Made by a program: the position numbers and the translations under genes
Notes under the pieces: model-generated
What the model saw: only the letters and a program-made list of their open reading frames with translations
What the model was told of the DNA's origin: nothing
Databases searched by the model: none
In this document: positions 1-8,318 of the stretch, piece after piece
Layout of the letters: each line of letters starts with the position of its first letter
Position numbering within the stretch: the stretch's first letter is position 1
Source of the DNA: Nocardia jiangxiensis NBRC 101359
Lineage (GTDB): Bacteria; Actinomycetota; Actinomycetes; Mycobacteriales; Mycobacteriaceae
Length of the DNA: 64,000 nucleotides
Direction of reading: 5' to 3'
Assembly (NCBI RefSeq): GCF_000308615.1
Contig: NZ_BAGB01000041.1
Location: forward strand, 806,001 to 870,000

Positions 1-1687
1 GTTCGGAGGCCACGGCAGCCGCCACGGCCGTGAGGAAATCCTCGGGTCCGGCCTGCGGCCCGAGATCCACCGGATCGCGCACCTCGAGCTCGGCGCCACG
101 GGCCGCGTCCACCGCCAGCCAACCCAGAGCGGCGCTGTTGCCGATCACCGCCAGGCGCGGCCCGGCGGGCAGCGGTTGATAGGCCAGCAGCATCGCGCAG
201 TCGAACAGTTCGGAGATCGTATCGACCTGCACGATCCCCGCCTGCGCGAACAGATCTCGCTCCACCGAGCGTTCCAGCAAGGATGGCGGCGTGGTGCGGG
301 TGGCGTTGCGGCCGCTGCTCACGGCCACGATAGGTTTCGTGCGCGCGACCCGCCGCGCGATCCTGGAGAACTTGCGCGGGTTGCCGAACGTCTCCAGATA
401 CAGCAGCACCACATCGGTATCCGGGTCACTGTCCCAGTACTGCAGCAGATCGTTGCCGGAGACATCGGCCCGGTTACCCGCCGAGACGAAGGTGGACAAC
501 CCGAGCCGTCGCGCGGCGGCCTCACCGAGGATCGCGGCGCCCAGCGGCCCGGACTGGCAGAAGAATCCGACCCGCCCGCGCCCCGGCATGACCGAGGCCA
601 GCGTGGCGTTCAGCGAAACAGCCGGATCGGTGTTGGCGATGCCGAGCGCGCTCGGGCCCACCACCCGCATACCGTGTCCGCGGGCCGCGGCCACCAGATC
701 GCGTTCGGCGGCATAGCCCGCCGGACCGGTCTCGGAGAAGCCGGCGGTCAGCACCACGAGCCCCTTGACTCCCTTGGCCATACAGTCGTCGAGCACGGAA
801 GAGATCTCCGCGGACGGCACCGCGACCACGGCCAGATCCACCTCGTCCGGGATGTCGCGCACGGTGTTGTACGCCCGCACGCCGCGCACCGAGCTGCGAT
901 TCGGGTTCACCGGGAAGACCGGGCCCTGGAACACCCCGGACAGCAGATTCGCCAGCACCGCACCACCGACCCGGCCCGCGGACGGGGTGGCGCCGATGAC
1001 CGCGATCGACTTCGGGTGCAGCAGATTGCCGACGCTGCGGGCCTCCGAGGCGCGTTCGCGCGAATCACGCACCGACAGCAGCGCTTCGGTGGGATCGATG
1101 GCGAATTCCAGATGCAGGACCGACCCGTCCCGGCTGCGTTGCATCTGATATCCGGCGTCCCGGAAGACCGTCACCATTGTGTTGTTCTCGGCGAGGACTT
1201 CCGCGACGAAGGTCTCGATATCGTTCTCCGCCGCCGCACCGGCGAGATGTTCGAGCAGAATCGAGCCCAGGCCGCGGCCCTGATGCGCGTCGGCGACCAC
1301 GAACGCCACCTCCGCCGCGCGCGGCCCCTCCCGATCCGAGAGCAGTTCGTAGCGGCCGACCGCGATGATCACCTCACCCAGTTCGATCGCCAGGCCGACC
1401 CGGTCGTGATAGTCCACATGCGTGGTCCGGTACAGATCCTTGGGTGTCATCCGCGGATAAGGGCCGAAGTAGCGCAGATAGCGGGTCCGGTCGGACAGGC
1501 GCGCATGGAATTCCTCCATCGCCGCGGCGTCGTCGGGGGTGATCGGGCGCAGCCGCACCACGCCGCCGTCCGAGGCGAGCACATCGGCGAGCCAGTGTTG
1601 CGGCGGGGGCGGCGGACTCTGCGGTGTGTCGGGCCCGAATTCGGCGAGCCAGGCGGGCGGGGGCGGGGTGTGCTCGGTGTCAGTCAC
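1..1687 (-). CDS. GNAT acetyltransferase / ADP-forming acyl-CoA synthetase fusion (partial)
   Basis: The gene begins with GTG at 1687 and runs off the left edge of the window, so its C-terminus is missing. The N-terminal ~230 residues form a GNAT acetyltransferase domain, with the acetyl-CoA loop around AHQGRGLGS. This is followed by a CoA-binding Rossmann domain (SIAVIGA then GRVGG) and a succinyl-CoA-ligase-like domain (GRVGFFCQSGPLG). Proteins of this layout acetylate lysines, often on acyl-CoA synthetases, or are inactive synthetase fusions; which applies here cannot be told from the visible part. The start overlaps the stop of the upstream acuC-like gene by 8 bp, so the two are probably one transcript. 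Pairing a putative acetyltransferase with a deacetylase suggests reversible protein acetylation, as in the acuA-acuC arrangement. Confidence 0.85.
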   Translation of the reverse strand, partial: MTDTEHTPPPPAWLAEFGPDTPQSPPPPPQHWLADVLASDGGVVRLRPITPDDAAAMEEFHARLSDRTRYLRYFGPYPRMTPKDLYRTTHVDYHDRVGLAIELGEVIIAVGRYELLSDREGPRAAEVAFVVADAHQGRGLGSILLEHLAGAAAENDIETFVAEVLAENNTMVTVFRDAGYQMQRSRDGSVLHLEFAIDPTEALLSVRDSRERASEARSVGNLLHPKSIAVIGATPSAGRVGGAVLANLLSGVFQGPVFPVNPNRSSVRGVRAYNTVRDIPDEVDLAVVAVPSAEISSVLDDCMAKGVKGLVVLTAGFSETGPAGYAAERDLVAAARGHGMRVVGPSALGIANTDPAVSLNATLASVMPGRGRVGFFCQSGPLGAAILGEAAARRLGLSTFVSAGNRADVSGNDLLQYWDSDPDTDVVLLYLETFGNPRKFSRIARRVARTKPIVAVSSGRNATRTTPPSLLERSVERDLFAQAGIVQVDTISELFDCAMLLAYQPLPAGPRLAVIGNSAALGWLAVDAARGAELEVRDPVDLGPQAGPEDFLTAVAAAVASE

Positions 1688-2924
1688 GAGGGTCCTCCGG
1701 ATCCAGGCCCAGCAGCGGGAACGCTGCCCGACGCGTGGCCAGTACGGCGGTGTCCACCGCGCGCTGTGCCCGGTCGGCGCGCGCGTCACCGGAATCGGGT
1801 GCACCGCCCGGACCGTCCCAACGGGTGAAGTCCGGCACGATCCCGTCGCCCATGGTGCGCGGCGGTTCCACCGCGGGCGCGTAGGCCCGCACCTGGGCGA
1901 GCCAGTCCGCGGGGATCTCGGTCGCCGGATCGATATCGCGGTCCAGCACCACGGCCAGCAGATGGGTCCAGGCCCGCGGCACCACCCGGATCAGGCCGTA
2001 TCCCCCTCCACCGACCGCGAGCCAGCGCCCCTGCGCATATTCGTCGGCCCAGGCGCGCATCGCGCGGAACGCCGCGCGCTGCCCGTCGACGCTCAGCTCC
2101 AGATCCGCCAGCGGGTCCTCGCGGTGGGTGTCGACACCGCATTGGCTGATCAGCAACTGCGGCCGGAAGGCGGCCAGCGCGCCGGGCACGACGGCGTGAA
2201 ATCCGCGCAGCCACTGAGCGTCCCGGGTGCCGGGCAGCAGAGCGAGGTTGATCGCCGCGCCCTCGGCCGCACCCGCGCCGGTCTCCTCGGGCCAGCCGGT
2301 ATTGGGCCACAGCGTCGCCGGATGCTGGTGGATCGAGATGGTCAGCACCCGCGGATCGCCGTAGAAGGCACGCTGCACGCCGTCGCCGTGATGGACGTCG
2401 ACATCGACATAGGCGATGCGATCGAAACCGTGGTCCAGCAACCACGAGATGGCCACGGCCACATCGTTGTAGACGCAGAACCCCGCGGCCGAGTCGGCCA
2501 TCGCGTGATGCATACCACCGCCGATGCTCACCGCCCGGTGGGTACGGCCCGCGGCGATCTCACCCGCCGCGGCCAGTGTGCCGCCGACGATCACCGACGC
2601 CGCCTCGTGCATGTGCGGGAACACGGGATTGTCCTGTGTCCCCAGCCCGTACGGCGCGGTGCTCGGCGGCGGGACGCCCGGCGCGGCGGGCACGGCGTGG
2701 CGGACCGCGTCCAGGTAGGCGGGGGTATGGATCCGCAGCAGATCCGTCTCGTCCGCGGTCGAGGGCGCGAGCGTCTCGACGCCCTCCAGCAGACCGAGGC
2801 CCCGCGCGAGCGCCATGGTGAATTGCAGCCGAGCCGGTTTCATCGGATGTTCCGGAGTCCAGGTGTAATCCAGGAACCGATCGGTCCACACGACCGCCGG
2901 GTCGTCGGGCAGTGCGCTTGCCAT
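1680..2924 (-). CDS. acuC: Histone-deacetylase-like protein (acetoin utilisation protein AcuC)
   Basis: A 414-residue class I/II histone deacetylase fold enzyme, expected to remove acetyl groups from protein lysine using a bound zinc. Visible motifs are GGGMHHA (active-site histidines), YVDVDVHHGDGV (zinc-binding Asp/His), the later Asp in CGVDTHREDPL, and the glycine-rich GGGGYG loop near the C-terminus. The ATG at 2924 starts MASALPDDPAVVWTDRFLDY, which matches the family N-terminus; the open frame extends much further upstream but only as an antisense shadow of ideR and galE. The stop overlaps the start of the downstream acetyltransferase/CoA-synthetase gene. In Bacillus AcuC deacetylates acetyl-CoA synthetase; the same role here is inference. 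Confidence 0.9.
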   Translation of the reverse strand: MASALPDDPAVVWTDRFLDYTWTPEHPMKPARLQFTMALARGLGLLEGVETLAPSTADETDLLRIHTPAYLDAVRHAVPAAPGVPPPSTAPYGLGTQDNPVFPHMHEAASVIVGGTLAAAGEIAAGRTHRAVSIGGGMHHAMADSAAGFCVYNDVAVAISWLLDHGFDRIAYVDVDVHHGDGVQRAFYGDPRVLTISIHQHPATLWPNTGWPEETGAGAAEGAAINLALLPGTRDAQWLRGFHAVVPGALAAFRPQLLISQCGVDTHREDPLADLELSVDGQRAAFRAMRAWADEYAQGRWLAVGGGGYGLIRVVPRAWTHLLAVVLDRDIDPATEIPADWLAQVRAYAPAVEPPRTMGDGIVPDFTRWDGPGGAPDSGDARADRAQRAVDTAVLATRRAAFPLLGLDPEDPRD

Positions 2925-3170
2925 GAATGTCACGCTAATGCACCTCTGCGCCGGGTCGCCGTGCTGTGACCCACAACCGAACACGGGAAGGGACGAACCC
3001 TTTTTGTCGTTGCTATGCAGTACAAATGCTAGGCAGTGCGGCGCGCCGGGTTCCGCCGTTGTCGGGCCGTGCCCGGGTAGCCCGGCGTTTCCGCAGCACA
3101 AGCCGAATATCCTCGCGCACCAATCCGCGACCGCGCGTGGGTAGAATCTTTGCCGACGAAGGGGTAACAG

Positions 3171-3857
3171 GTGAAGGATCTGGTCGACACCACGGAGATG
3201 TATCTCCGTACCATTTACGACCTCGAGGAGGAGGGTGTCACACCACTGCGCGCACGCATCGCCGAACGCCTCGAGCAGAGCGGCCCGACGGTGAGCCAGA
3301 CAGTTGCCCGCATGGAACGCGACGGGCTGCTGCTGGTCGCGGGTGACCGCCACCTCGAGCTGACCGACAAGGGCCGGTCCATGGCGGTCGCGGTGATGCG
3401 CAAGCACCGCTTGGCCGAGCGGCTCCTGGTGGACGTCATCGGGCTGGACTGGCAGAACGTGCACGCCGAGGCGTGCCGCTGGGAACACGTGATGAGCGAG
3501 GACGTCGAGCGCCGTCTGGTCGAGGTACTCGACAACCCCACCACTTCCCCGTACGGCAACCCGATTCCGGGCCTGGACGAGTTGGGTGTGCTCGCCGCGG
3601 GTTCGTCCGAGGAGAAGCTGATCCGGCTGTCGGATCTGCCGCCCGGACAGATCGTCGCGGTGGTGGTGCGGCGCCTGTCCGAGCACATCCAGACCGATCC
3701 GGAGGTCATCGGTCAGCTCCGCGAGGTGGGCGTGGTGCCCGATGCCCGCGTCACCGTCGAGACCCGGCCGGGTGTGGTGGTCATCTCGGTGCCCGGTCAT
3801 GGTGGATTCGAATTGTCGGACGAGATGGCGCACGCCATCCAGGTGAGGCTGGTCTGA
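3171..3857 (+). CDS. ideR: Iron-dependent repressor IdeR (DtxR family)
   Basis: A 228-residue metal-dependent repressor starting at GTG 3171. The N-terminal winged helix (about residues 1-70, recognition segment QSGPTVSQTVARMERDG) is followed by the dimerisation and metal-binding domain with the ancillary and primary ligand cluster CRWEHVMSEDVE (Cys, Glu, His), and a C-terminal SH3-like domain (VGVVPDARVTVETRPGVVVI). IdeR binds Fe2+ and then represses siderophore synthesis and uptake genes while activating iron storage genes. The 246-bp region upstream separates it from the divergent acuC-like gene. Only 3 bp separate its stop from galE, so they may share a transcript. The location next to galE and near a PAC2 gene and lexA resembles mycobacteria. 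Confidence 0.95.
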   Translation: MKDLVDTTEMYLRTIYDLEEEGVTPLRARIAERLEQSGPTVSQTVARMERDGLLLVAGDRHLELTDKGRSMAVAVMRKHRLAERLLVDVIGLDWQNVHAEACRWEHVMSEDVERRLVEVLDNPTTSPYGNPIPGLDELGVLAAGSSEEKLIRLSDLPPGQIVAVVVRRLSEHIQTDPEVIGQLREVGVVPDARVTVETRPGVVVISVPGHGGFELSDEMAHAIQVRLV

Positions 3858-3860
3858 AAT

Positions 3861-4841
3861 ATGAAACTTCTGGTCACCGGAGGCGCGGGCTATGTCGGCG
3901 GCGTCTGCGCCCAGGTCCTGATCGAGGACGGTCACGACGTGGTCGTGGTCGACGATCTGTCCACCGGCAATGCCGAGGGCGTACCCAGCGGTGCGAAATT
4001 CGTCGACGGTGATATCGCCACCGTCGGCGTGGAACTCGTCGAGTCCGAATCCTTCGACGGTGTCCTGCATTTCGCCGCGCAATCGCTGGTCGGTGAGTCG
4101 GTGCAGAAACCGGAGAAGTACTGGCACGGCAATGTCGTCAAGACACTCGCCCTGCTCGAGGCGATCCGCCGGTCCGAAACCCCACGGCTGGTGTTCTCCT
4201 CCACCGCAGCGGTGTACGGCGAGCCCGAGCAGGTGCCGATCACCGAGGCCGCCCCGGCTCGGCCGACCAATCCCTACGGTGCGTCCAAGCTCGCGATCGA
4301 CCACGCCATCACCTCCTACGCGGTGGCGCACGGACTCGCCGCGACGAGTCTGCGCTATTTCAACGTCGCCGGCGCCTACGGCGGGCTCGGCGAGAACCGT
4401 GTCGTGGAAACGCATCTCATCCCCCTCGTACTGCAGACCGCCCTGGGCCACCGCAAGTCGATCTCGGTCTTCGGCACCGACTACCCGACCGACGACGGCA
4501 CCGCGGTGCGCGATTACATCCACATCCGGGATCTGGCGCAGGCCCATCTGCTGGCGCTCGCGCAGTCCCGGCCGGGCGAGCATCGCATCTTCAACCTCGG
4601 CAGTGGGACAGGTTTCTCTGTGCGCCAGGTCATCTCGGCCTGCGAGCGGGTCACCGGGCGGGAGATCGCCTCGGTCGACACCGCGCGTCGCGCGGGTGAT
4701 CCCGCGGTCCTGATCGCGTCGAGCGAGCGCGCCATCGCCGAGTTGGGCTGGCAGCCGGAGCACAACGATCTCGACGAGATCGTCACCGACGCTTGGGCTT
4801 TCCTGCAGTCCCTGGGCGACCGCGCACACAGCGCCCGATAG
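3861..4841 (+). CDS. galE: UDP-glucose 4-epimerase
   Basis: A 326-residue extended short-chain dehydrogenase. The N-terminal NAD-binding motif TGGAGYVGG, the catalytic Ser region STAAVYGEP, the YGASK active-site Tyr/Lys pair, and RYFNVAGAYG all fit UDP-galactose 4-epimerase. The enzyme interconverts UDP-glucose and UDP-galactose, supplying galactose for the arabinogalactan of the mycolic cell wall. It begins with ATG 3 bp after ideR. Other sugar-nucleotide epimerases share these motifs, so the exact sugar is less certain than the fold. Confidence 0.9.
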   Translation: MKLLVTGGAGYVGGVCAQVLIEDGHDVVVVDDLSTGNAEGVPSGAKFVDGDIATVGVELVESESFDGVLHFAAQSLVGESVQKPEKYWHGNVVKTLALLEAIRRSETPRLVFSSTAAVYGEPEQVPITEAAPARPTNPYGASKLAIDHAITSYAVAHGLAATSLRYFNVAGAYGGLGENRVVETHLIPLVLQTALGHRKSISVFGTDYPTDDGTAVRDYIHIRDLAQAHLLALAQSRPGEHRIFNLGSGTGFSVRQVISACERVTGREIASVDTARRAGDPAVLIASSERAIAELGWQPEHNDLDEIVTDAWAFLQSLGDRAHSAR

Positions 4842-4867
4842 CACCGCACCCGAACCACCCGCGCCCC

Positions 4868-6064
4868 TCACGGCTGTAGCCAATCGGCCCGCAGGTCGAA
4901 CTCGACCCCCAATTCGGCAGCCTTGGCGCGGCCGCTGTAGGCGAGTTTGCGAACCTCGTGCGGCGGCATGCCCGTACCCAGCGCGGTATCCAGGAGCCGG
5001 GCGACGGTGTGGTCGGGATCCGATTCCAGCGCTGCTCGCAGGGCGATTCCGGCGAGCACGCCGTCGCCCCGGGTGTAGGCGCTGTAACCGAACAGGGTGG
5101 CCGCCTCGGCTCGGTCCGACCCGGTCAGTACTCGGCACAGTTGTGCCCACAGTCGCGCGGCGGCCTCGGCCCGAAGGCCGCCCGCCAGCGCGAACGCCGC
5201 GTCACGCACGGTCGGATCTCGCAGTGCGACAGCCGTTTCCGCGAGAGCCCGGGCATCCACGGTGCCGTCGGAGGCCAGTGCCGCCACCCGATCGAGAACC
5301 CGGTTCAGCAGGGACCGCCGGTAGCGATCCAACTCGTCGCGGAAGATCGCGGTCCGGAATCGCTGCCCCGCGAGTATTCCTGCCCGGTCCACCTCCGGCC
5401 GAACCTCCGCGCACAGTTGTGCGTCCACGGCGACCAGGCTTTCCAGATCCTCGCGCGAGGCCTTGATCCGATAGCCGTCCACGGCCTCGGCCAGGGCGAT
5501 CGGCGAGGCGGCCGGATCGGATTGCACTCCGCCGACCTCGGGATCCGCGACGGCCCACCACGGCTGTCCGGCGGCGAGTTCGCGAACCGCCCACACCTCG
5601 TCCAGTGCGATGCGCTCGGCGGCCAATGCCCGTTCGAGGGCACGCACCAGGTAGCGATGTCGGCCCGACCGCACACCCGGCTTGCCCGAATGAGGTGCAC
5701 CGGCGCGATCGTCGACGATCAGGGCCAGCACGGCGAGGGTGTTCTCCCGCACGCACAGTGCGGTCAGCTGGGTGGCCAGCCGCGCCCAGCCGCCACGGCC
5801 GGGCGGCTCCAGATCATGGCGTGCCACCGCACTCAGCGCCGCCGAACCGGCCCCGCCCGGCGGTCGACGCAGCAGATACACCACGAGCGATCGGCGCGGG
5901 ACGAATCCGAGCAGAGCGGGTACCGCGGCAATGCATTCGCACGGATCGTCGGCCCGCAAGGCGGGCCGCTCGCGGCTCGCGCCCCGAGCGGGATCAGCAG
6001 GCGATTCGGCCGGGGTCCCGGTGAACTCGTCGTCGGCCGGTGTGGGTTCGATGGCGGTCGTCAT
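4868..6064 (-). CDS. DUF4192 domain-containing protein
   Basis: A 398-residue cytosolic protein starting at ATG 6064. The stretch DDPCECIAAVPALLGFVPRRSLVVYLL at the start of the domain, followed by a helical C-terminal half (GDGVLAGIALRAALESDPDHTVARLLDTAL), is typical of the actinobacterial DUF4192 family. The role of the family is unknown. The C-terminal third looks like a helical repeat. It converges with galE and follows the lipoprotein gene on the same strand after a 177-bp gap that shows no further gene. Confidence 0.8.
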   Translation of the reverse strand: MTTAIEPTPADDEFTGTPAESPADPARGASRERPALRADDPCECIAAVPALLGFVPRRSLVVYLLRRPPGGAGSAALSAVARHDLEPPGRGGWARLATQLTALCVRENTLAVLALIVDDRAGAPHSGKPGVRSGRHRYLVRALERALAAERIALDEVWAVRELAAGQPWWAVADPEVGGVQSDPAASPIALAEAVDGYRIKASREDLESLVAVDAQLCAEVRPEVDRAGILAGQRFRTAIFRDELDRYRRSLLNRVLDRVAALASDGTVDARALAETAVALRDPTVRDAAFALAGGLRAEAAARLWAQLCRVLTGSDRAEAATLFGYSAYTRGDGVLAGIALRAALESDPDHTVARLLDTALGTGMPPHEVRKLAYSGRAKAAELGVEFDLRADWLQP

Positions 6065-6241
6065 GCATCCGACGATGACCTACGGCAGACTCCGCGAAAC
6101 GTCGACGACCTGGGCGTTCACCAGGTCTGGGGAGAACTGTCGAACCTGTGCACCACACCGTCGGCCGGGTCGCCTGGAACCCGTTTCCTGTCGGAGCCGT
6201 CTGCTACGGTCCGGGCCGGGGCAGGCTGGGCGCGTGCCGTG

Positions 6242-6973
6242 TCAGCGCTTGCCGACGTCCTGCACCGTCGCGGTGAACACCTGGTCCAGCGCCGTCATAT
6301 CGGGTTTGTCGTCGCCGAAGGTCAGGTAGGTGGCGATGATTCGGACATCGCCGATCTGCGCCGCGAGGGTGCGCATCGAGCGGGTCAGCCCCGGACCGCC
6401 CCGCTGACCACTCACCGTGCGACGCCAGGCGAGCGAATCGTCGGCATTCACCGGTGCGGCCGGATCCAATTGGGTGACAACGGTATTGGTGATCGGCCCG
6501 TGCTGCGCACGCACCGTCCCGCACTGCTGCAGCAGGGTGCGCAGGCGCGCGAGCGGGTCGGTGGTGCGGATCAGCTCCACGGTGATGCTCGCGCGGGTGT
6601 CGTCGTCGGTACCGACCGTCGCCGCGATCCGCTGCGGATCGGTCGGGGGCGAGTCGGCACAGCCCGGCGGATCGACCGTCGCACCGGAGGGAATGCCGCG
6701 CAGATCCGCATCGGCGCCGAGGGCATCCGAGCCGGACAACACCACGGGTGGGTACGTGTCGGGAAACTGTGCGGCCGTCGGCAGCATCGATCCGAGATCC
6801 GCGGCGATATGCCTGATCACCGTGGCCTGCTGCGATTCGGCATCGGGATGGCCGGAGACCGTCGAGCCGCACGCGGTCAGCAGCAACCCCAGCACCGCGC
6901 ACCCGGCGACGCCGCCGCGCCCGAATCGGCGCGGTCGCGGATCCGGAGCCTCCGGCACGTTCACTCGGCACAC
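6242..6973 (-). CDS. Putative secreted lipoprotein
   Basis: A protein of about 243 residues with a lipoprotein signal: basic n-region (RPRRFGRGG), hydrophobic core (VAGCAVLGLL) and lipobox LLTAC followed by GS. Lipidation would anchor it to the outer face of the membrane. The mature part, with paired Cys (PPGCADSPP and LQQCGTVRA), resembles the small DUF5642-like mycobacterial/nocardial lipoproteins, but I cannot assign a function. The start is uncertain: GTG 6973 and GTG 6964 are both in frame and both give a complete signal peptide. Confidence 0.75.
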   Translation of the reverse strand: MCRVNVPEAPDPRPRRFGRGGVAGCAVLGLLLTACGSTVSGHPDAESQQATVIRHIAADLGSMLPTAAQFPDTYPPVVLSGSDALGADADLRGIPSGATVDPPGCADSPPTDPQRIAATVGTDDDTRASITVELIRTTDPLARLRTLLQQCGTVRAQHGPITNTVVTQLDPAAPVNADDSLAWRRTVSGQRGGPGLTRSMRTLAAQIGDVRIIATYLTFGDDKPDMTALDQVFTATVQDVGKR

Positions 6974-7286
6974 TATGCCCAATGCTCGCACCCGGTCCGT
7001 GCCGCCACGCCGGGGGCGCGCCGAGGGTGTGCGCGATCGTGACGCAGCACGGACCGGATTGATCCGACGAAACCGAGATCCGGCGCACGATCGCGGAATG
7101 AGATCGCCCGCCGGCATGTTGTCAGGCAGGCATGGCCTCGCGAAGCGAGACCGACGGCGTCGCCCCGGAACGGTATGAGGGACAATGGAAGGTGGTCCGA
7201 CGGAGACCACATCGGCAGGCGGCGCACGGTTCGCCACCGCCCCGCCGCCGACCGGTTGTGGCGGACCACCCAGGAAGGAGTAAGCG

Positions 7287-8243
7287 ATGGAGGACTACGA
7301 GTCGCGAATGTACGAACTGGAGTTCCCCGCTCCGCAGCTGTCTGCCGACGACGGTGCGGGTCCGGTGCTGGTACACGGCCTGGAAGGCTTCACCGACGCG
7401 GGCCATGCGGTACGTCTGGCGACCACCCATCTGCGGGAGAGTCTCGAGGCGGAACTGGTGGCCTCCTTCGATGTGGACGAGCTGCTGGACTATCGCTCGC
7501 GCCGTCCGCTGATGACGTTCAAGACCGACCACTTCTCCGATTACGCCGAGCCGGAGCTGACCCTGTGGGCCGTGAAGGACACCGCGGGCACCCCGTTCCT
7601 GCTGTTGGCCGGGCTGGAGCCGGACCTGCGCTGGGAGAAGTTCGTGACCGCGGTGCGGCTGCTGGCCGAACAGCTCGGGGTGCGCCGCACGATCGGCCTG
7701 AGCGCGATCCCGATGGCGATCCCGCACACCCGCCCGCTCGGCGTCACCGCACATGCCAGCGACCGCGACCTGATCGGTGAGCATCAGCGCTGGCCGGGCG
7801 AGTTGCAGGTGCCGGGCAGCGCCTCGTCGCTGCTCGAGTTCCGGATGGCCCAGCACGGCCACGAATCGATCGGATTCTCGGTCCACGTCCCGCATTATCT
7901 GGCGCAGACCGCCTATCCCGAGGCCGCGCAGACGCTGCTGGAGAACGTCGCCGACAACGCAGGCCTGGATCTGCCGCTGGCGGCGCTGGGCGAGTCCGCG
8001 GCACGGGTGCGCGAGCAGGTGAACGAGCACATCGCGGGTAATACCGAGGTGGAGACGGTCGTTCAGGCGCTCGAGCGGCAGTACGACAGTTTCGTCACCG
8101 CGCAGGAGCGGCAGTCCAGCCTGTTGGCCAGCGATGCCGATCTGCCGACCGGTGAAGAACTGGGCGCGGAATTCGAGCGTTTCCTGGCCGAGCAGTCCGG
8201 ATTCGGCGATTCGGACACCCCCGAGAACGGCGACCCGCGCTGA
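7287..8243 (+). CDS. PAC2 family protein
   Basis: A 318-residue protein starting at ATG 7287 behind a clear ribosome-binding site (AGGAAGGAG). It has the PAC2 (proteasome assembly chaperone 2-like) fold signatures: VLVHGLEGFTDAGHA near the N-terminus, DVDELLDYRSRRP, and LSAIPMAIPHTRP. M. tuberculosis Rv2714 belongs to the same family and sits in the same chromosomal neighbourhood. In eukaryotes PAC2 helps assemble proteasomes; in actinobacteria the role is unproven. The C-terminal 70 residues are helical and acidic. The gene is 75 bp upstream of the helicase and probably cotranscribed. Confidence 0.88.
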   Translation: MEDYESRMYELEFPAPQLSADDGAGPVLVHGLEGFTDAGHAVRLATTHLRESLEAELVASFDVDELLDYRSRRPLMTFKTDHFSDYAEPELTLWAVKDTAGTPFLLLAGLEPDLRWEKFVTAVRLLAEQLGVRRTIGLSAIPMAIPHTRPLGVTAHASDRDLIGEHQRWPGELQVPGSASSLLEFRMAQHGHESIGFSVHVPHYLAQTAYPEAAQTLLENVADNAGLDLPLAALGESAARVREQVNEHIAGNTEVETVVQALERQYDSFVTAQERQSSLLASDADLPTGEELGAEFERFLAEQSGFGDSDTPENGDPR

Positions 8244-8318
8244 GCGGATAACCGCCGCGTCCTGGCCCGACGGCATCCCTCGGGGGCCGTGCGTGTGGCG
8301 GACGCGGGCGGAGGCAGA

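Noticed and set aside
2925..5150. The minus-strand frame of the acuC-like gene stays open across ideR and galE, giving an apparent 1156-residue protein
   Set aside because: The upstream half lies antisense to ideR and galE, which have clear motifs and ribosome-binding sites; high GC content keeps antisense frames open.
4958..7042. 694-residue plus-strand open frame across the DUF4192 and lipoprotein genes
   Set aside because: Composition is typical of an antisense shadow; the minus-strand genes have starts, a lipobox and domain signatures.
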